Shown here in pieces: positions 3,881 through 6,608 of a stretch of 6,608 bases of DNA. The notes beneath the pieces were generated by a model. That model searched no databases, was not told the DNA's origin, and worked only from the letters and a program-made list of their open reading frames with translations. Each line of letters starts with the position of its first letter. Within the stretch, counting starts at the first letter, position 1. The translations under genes were made by a program, and so were the position numbers. The stretch is taken from NCBI GenBank assembly GCA_015259105.1, contig JABZGZ010000063.1, forward strand, positions 1-6,608, in the 5' to 3' direction. Origin of the DNA: Atopobium sp. (GTDB lineage Bacteria > Actinomycetota > Coriobacteriia > Coriobacteriales > Atopobiaceae).

Positions 3881-6492
3881 AGATGTCCAACTGAAGCATC
3901 TTTCAGACGTGCGGGCAATGATGCACCCGACGCTGTTGCCGCAATCGCCGCAACTACGCGAGAGGTAGCCTCCCGTGTCTGCTCCGTGCTTAGAAGCGTT
4001 GCGTCTACCATAAAGCGCTTCACGCCGGCAGAAAGCATCTCGGCCATCTCTGGCACACCGTCAAAGAGCTTAGGACTCCAAATCTTAGAGCGGCCGTGCC
4101 TATCAGTCCTAACCGGCATGTAATCGTTGTCAATGCCTCTGAGCGTGTGCTCCTCAAGACGTAGCTTGCAGGCATCACAATCGTGGATGCACTTGCCCGT
4201 AGACATCAAGATACAGTGCTCAGTTGTCATGGTGCGAATACGGCCGCTGACCATATAGCCCACGGGGATCGAGGCATTTCTCGCCAGGTGACAAATCTCC
4301 TGGAGAGTCAGCTCGGAGTTGAGCCAAACGCCTTCTGCTCCCATGTCAGCCAGTGCTTGCAGGGCGTAGTCGTTGTGGACCGGAATGCACTCGCGCACCT
4401 CAGGGATGGCGCCGCGCTCAACAGCCAGCGCCAGCTCAGAGATGTTGCCCACGGCAACCGGCCTACCTGCAGCAACGTACGGGTCCATGCGATTGTGGTC
4501 AATCTCGCGGCACACCTCGTCAAGCCACGGAGTTACCTTGGCGAGAAGATCCTCTGGCCACAAAGCCTCTGCGAGGGCATCGGTAGTTGCATACAGACGA
4601 TTTGCTCCCGCCTTGAGCGCAACACGTGCCTGTTCGGGAGTCTCAACCAGAACACATATTTCTGCCTGCGACGCATTTGTTTTTGCAGCAGTCTCATCAA
4701 AGGAAAATAGCTTCTCTTTGTCCTGAGCTTCTCGCTCCTTTTGATAGGCAAGACGGGAAAGCGGTGCAATCTTCTGCTCGCGGTCCTGGTACTCCTCAAG
4801 AAGCGCCGCCTCCAGCTGCTCACATGCTGCAGCGCGGACCTTGTGAACGGCACTAAAGCTCATGCCGCAGGCGTCATCCATCTGGACGTCAAAGCTTACC
4901 GCCTCAAATGGAGAGGTTCCCATGCGACCAACGTGCTCAATAAGCTCGTCAGAGGTTACCGCCTTGGTGCGCGCCTCCTCCACCACAAAGCCCTCGGCAG
5001 ACGCACGTGCAACGCCGTCTGCGGTAGTGAGCACCACGGTAAAAGGTTGGCCAATGCGGGCAATAATAGCCACGTCAACGGCGCGTTTGCGAGGATATTC
5101 CAGTGAAGAAATCTGCTCAGCTGCCACGCGCGCTGCCTCAGAGCGAATAATGCGCACCGTGGAGCCGGTCTGCATAACGCGAGAAGTGCGAACGGTAACC
5201 GTCTGGCCAGGCTCAACGTCAACAGGACAAAGAGCAGTCAGGAACTTATCAGGCTCATCGAGCGGCCTAATTTCAAGCAAGTCATTCTTGCCAATAGGCG
5301 CGTGTGCAATAAGGTCAACATCTGCCTGCTTGTAGCGGCGCAGCTTTACACGACCACCATTAAGGCCACTCTTGCGCTCAAGTGCATCCTCAAGTGGGCG
5401 TCCTCCGGTAACCTCACCAACAATCTCACCGCGGTTGTTGGAGCGCTCATAGCTCATCATCTCGTTGCCAGCGGTGCCATGCAGGTACGCGTTAGTCAGA
5501 CCGCGGTTAAATGAGCGTTTAAGCAATCGATGACGGCGTGCCACATCGGCTTGGTTGTCCACGCCCTTCTCGGCAGCATCAATTGCCTGACGATACGAAG
5601 ATACCACCGAGTTCACGTACTCAGGCGCCTTCATGCGGCCTTCAATCTTAAGCGAGCCAACGCCCGCCTCAATCATATCGGGCACGTCATCAATAGTGCA
5701 GTAATCCTTAGGGCAAAGCAGTCTATCAATGCCGCCCATCGAGACAACTTCATGCTTAGAGTTGAGCAGCTCATACGGCAAGCGGCACGGCTGAGCACAG
5801 GCTCCGCGGTTAGCAGAGCGGTCTCCTCGCATAGATGACATATGACAGATGCCCGAATAGCAGAAGCACAAGGCACCGTGACCAAAACACTCCAGCTCAA
5901 CGCCAAGCTTGGAAATAGTAGAAATCTCTTCTTTAGTTAGCTCTCTAGACAGGGTTACGCGACCCACGCCAAGCTTTTTGCAGGCAGCAACACCGCGCGT
6001 ATCGTGGATGTTTGCCTGTGTTGATACGTGGCATTCAATCTCTGGCCAGGTTTGTCTGACCTGAGCCATAAGACCCCAGTCCTGGATAATAAAAGCATCT
6101 GCGCCAAGGATCCACGCACGGCGAATCAGGCGCAGGACACGCTGCATCTCGTCCCACTTAACAACAACGTTAACGGTGACGTACACGCGAGCGCCAGCTA
6201 GATGGGCCTGTCTGCACGCACGCGCAAACGACTCGTCGTCAAAGTTATCCGCGCCACGGCGGGCATTGAAGCTGTTGCCTAAGCCGCAGTAAATAGCATC
6301 TGCACCACCAGCAAGAGCTGCAGTAAATGGCGCTGGACCTCCCGCTGGGGCGAGAAGTTCCATCTGTGTTGCACGAGGGAGCGGCTGTGTTGAGAGTTCT
6401 TTATCAGAAGCTTCCTCTGTCCACTCTGGCTCGTTCATGCGATTAAGCTCGTGAGCTGTGGATTCTCGCTCACGACGATTACGTTCGTTCAT
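3862..6492 (-). CDS. U32 family protein, RlhA-like (probable RNA hydroxylase)
   Basis: A product of 876 residues. Residues 44-310 are the U32 TIM-barrel: MELLAPAGGPAPF at 44-56, GADAIYCG at 63-70, FNARRGADNF at 75-84, VSTQANIHD at 156-164, the full family signature E201-x-F-xx-G-A-L-C-x4-G-x-C-x-M-S219, GACAQPCR at 230-237, and SLKIEGRMKAPEYV at 280-293. Cys209, Cys216, Cys232 and Cys236 match the cysteines that bind a 4Fe-4S cluster in studied U32 proteins. About 370-580 corresponds to the DUF3656 (collagenase-like) region, followed by a charged helical stretch. Residues 610-850 form a C-terminal barrel-like half with its own cysteine cluster. E. coli RlhA, of this architecture, hydroxylates C2501 of 23S rRNA using prephenate. 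RNA hydroxylation is therefore more likely than proteolysis, but the substrate is inferred. RlhA is about 200 residues shorter. Residues 1-43 are a charged extension; ATG at 6492 has only a weak AGGT nearby, and Met19 or Met44 are possible starts. It lies 25 bp after the upstream gene and 91 bp before the NifU-type gene. Confidence 0.9.
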   Translation of the reverse strand: MNERNRRERESTAHELNRMNEPEWTEEASDKELSTQPLPRATQMELLAPAGGPAPFTAALAGGADAIYCGLGNSFNARRGADNFDDESFARACRQAHLAGARVYVTVNVVVKWDEMQRVLRLIRRAWILGADAFIIQDWGLMAQVRQTWPEIECHVSTQANIHDTRGVAACKKLGVGRVTLSRELTKEEISTISKLGVELECFGHGALCFCYSGICHMSSMRGDRSANRGACAQPCRLPYELLNSKHEVVSMGGIDRLLCPKDYCTIDDVPDMIEAGVGSLKIEGRMKAPEYVNSVVSSYRQAIDAAEKGVDNQADVARRHRLLKRSFNRGLTNAYLHGTAGNEMMSYERSNNRGEIVGEVTGGRPLEDALERKSGLNGGRVKLRRYKQADVDLIAHAPIGKNDLLEIRPLDEPDKFLTALCPVDVEPGQTVTVRTSRVMQTGSTVRIIRSEAARVAAEQISSLEYPRKRAVDVAIIARIGQPFTVVLTTADGVARASAEGFVVEEARTKAVTSDELIEHVGRMGTSPFEAVSFDVQMDDACGMSFSAVHKVRAAACEQLEAALLEEYQDREQKIAPLSRLAYQKEREAQDKEKLFSFDETAAKTNASQAEICVLVETPEQARVALKAGANRLYATTDALAEALWPEDLLAKVTPWLDEVCREIDHNRMDPYVAAGRPVAVGNISELALAVERGAIPEVRECIPVHNDYALQALADMGAEGVWLNSELTLQEICHLARNASIPVGYMVSGRIRTMTTEHCILMSTGKCIHDCDACKLRLEEHTLRGIDNDYMPVRTDRHGRSKIWSPKLFDGVPEMAEMLSAGVKRFMVDATLLSTEQTREATSRVVAAIAATASGASLPARLKDASVGHLFSPIG

Positions 6493-6517
6493 ACTACCTA
6501 ACTTGCCGCGTCGCTTA

Positions 6518-6608
6518 CTACTTCTTAAGTGAAGAAAGTGCTGGATGAATCTTATCTTTGTCGGAAAGAATAACCTTTGCAGGATCTAAGGTTTTCTCGC
6601 CAAGAAAT
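6518..6608 (-). CDS. 3' end of an unidentified protein-coding gene
   Basis: The frame is open from the right edge to a TAG at 6520-6518, followed at once by an in-frame TAA. The last 29 residues are visible, beginning FLGEKTLDPAKV and ending HPALSSLKK. They are soluble, lysine-rich and lack a recognisable motif, so I do not name the product. The gap to the U32 ATG is 25 bp, with no hairpin, which suggests co-transcription with the U32 gene. The call rests on frame, tandem stops, strand and spacing with the next gene, since only a fragment is in view. Confidence 0.6.
   Translation of the reverse strand, partial: FLGEKTLDPAKVILSDKDKIHPALSSLKK

Noticed and set aside
4183..4710. Long plus-strand open frames opposite the U32 gene
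   Set aside because: They lie entirely antisense to conserved U32 coding sequence. GC-rich coding DNA commonly leaves the opposite frames open, and the translations show no domain motifs.
3862..6492. Literal reading of the U32 gene as a collagenase-like peptidase
   Set aside because: The peptidase label is historical. The conserved cysteine pattern and the RlhA-like layout fit Fe-S RNA-hydroxylating proteins better; no protease catalytic set is visible.
6592..6603. TTTTCTCGCCAA at the right edge, matching the minus strand at 3881-3870 in the U32 stop hairpin
   Set aside because: One shared 12-mer in inverted orientation is expected by chance in a window of this size when both strands are compared, and the flanks do not match.
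1..6608. Mobile element, CRISPR array, tRNA or rRNA
   Set aside because: No transposase or integrase motif, no regularly spaced repeats, no terminal inverted repeats bounding genes, and no tRNA cloverleaf or rRNA sequence was seen on either strand.

Overview
The window looks like a chromosomal segment of an actinobacterium, most likely from class Coriobacteriia (Atopobium/Lancefieldella/Olsenella-like). This is an inference from three things. The surface protein carries repeated atypical Ig-like domains of a kind common in that class. The dCTP deaminase has the sequence character of the bifunctional actinobacterial enzymes. Base composition is moderate, and GTG is used as a start codon. No 16S rRNA or other strict taxonomic marker is present, so the genus is not proven.

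Every supported gene is on the minus strand, so transcription runs from the right edge to the left. In that order they are: (a) 6608-6518, the last 29 codons of an unidentified protein; (b) 6492-3862, a large U32-family protein of 876 residues with RlhA-like architecture, probably an RNA-hydroxylating Fe-S protein rather than a true peptidase; (c) 3770-3534, a 78-residue NifU C-terminal-type Fe-S scaffold protein; (d) 3302-2745, dCTP deaminase, probably the dUMP-forming type; (e) 2723-1908, lgt, prolipoprotein diacylglyceryl transferase; (f) 1903 to the left edge, the first 634 residues of a secreted surface protein with a signal peptide, an acidic/Thr-rich linker and successive Ig-like repeats, cut off as a possible DUF4430-like domain begins.

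The genes form two probable transcription units. The first holds the unknown gene, the U32 gene and nifU: 25 bp separate the first two, and 91 bp with small hairpins separate U32 from nifU. The second holds dcd, lgt and the surface protein, with gaps of only 21 bp and 4 bp. Between the units lies an AT-rich 231-bp spacer (3303-3533) holding a striking series of inverted repeats. One is a 17-bp stem that folds best in the minus-strand RNA, and two more overlap end to end. This spacer probably ends the upstream unit and starts the dcd unit.

Most of the window is conventional housekeeping content. The parts that merit a second look are the palindrome-dense spacer, the extra cysteine cluster in the C-terminal half of the U32 protein, the U32/NifU neighbourhood, the hairpin around the U32 stop codon, and the tight coupling of lgt to a non-lipoprotein surface protein. 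I saw no tRNA, rRNA, CRISPR array, transposase or phage gene, and no stretch over 300 bp lacks a gene.
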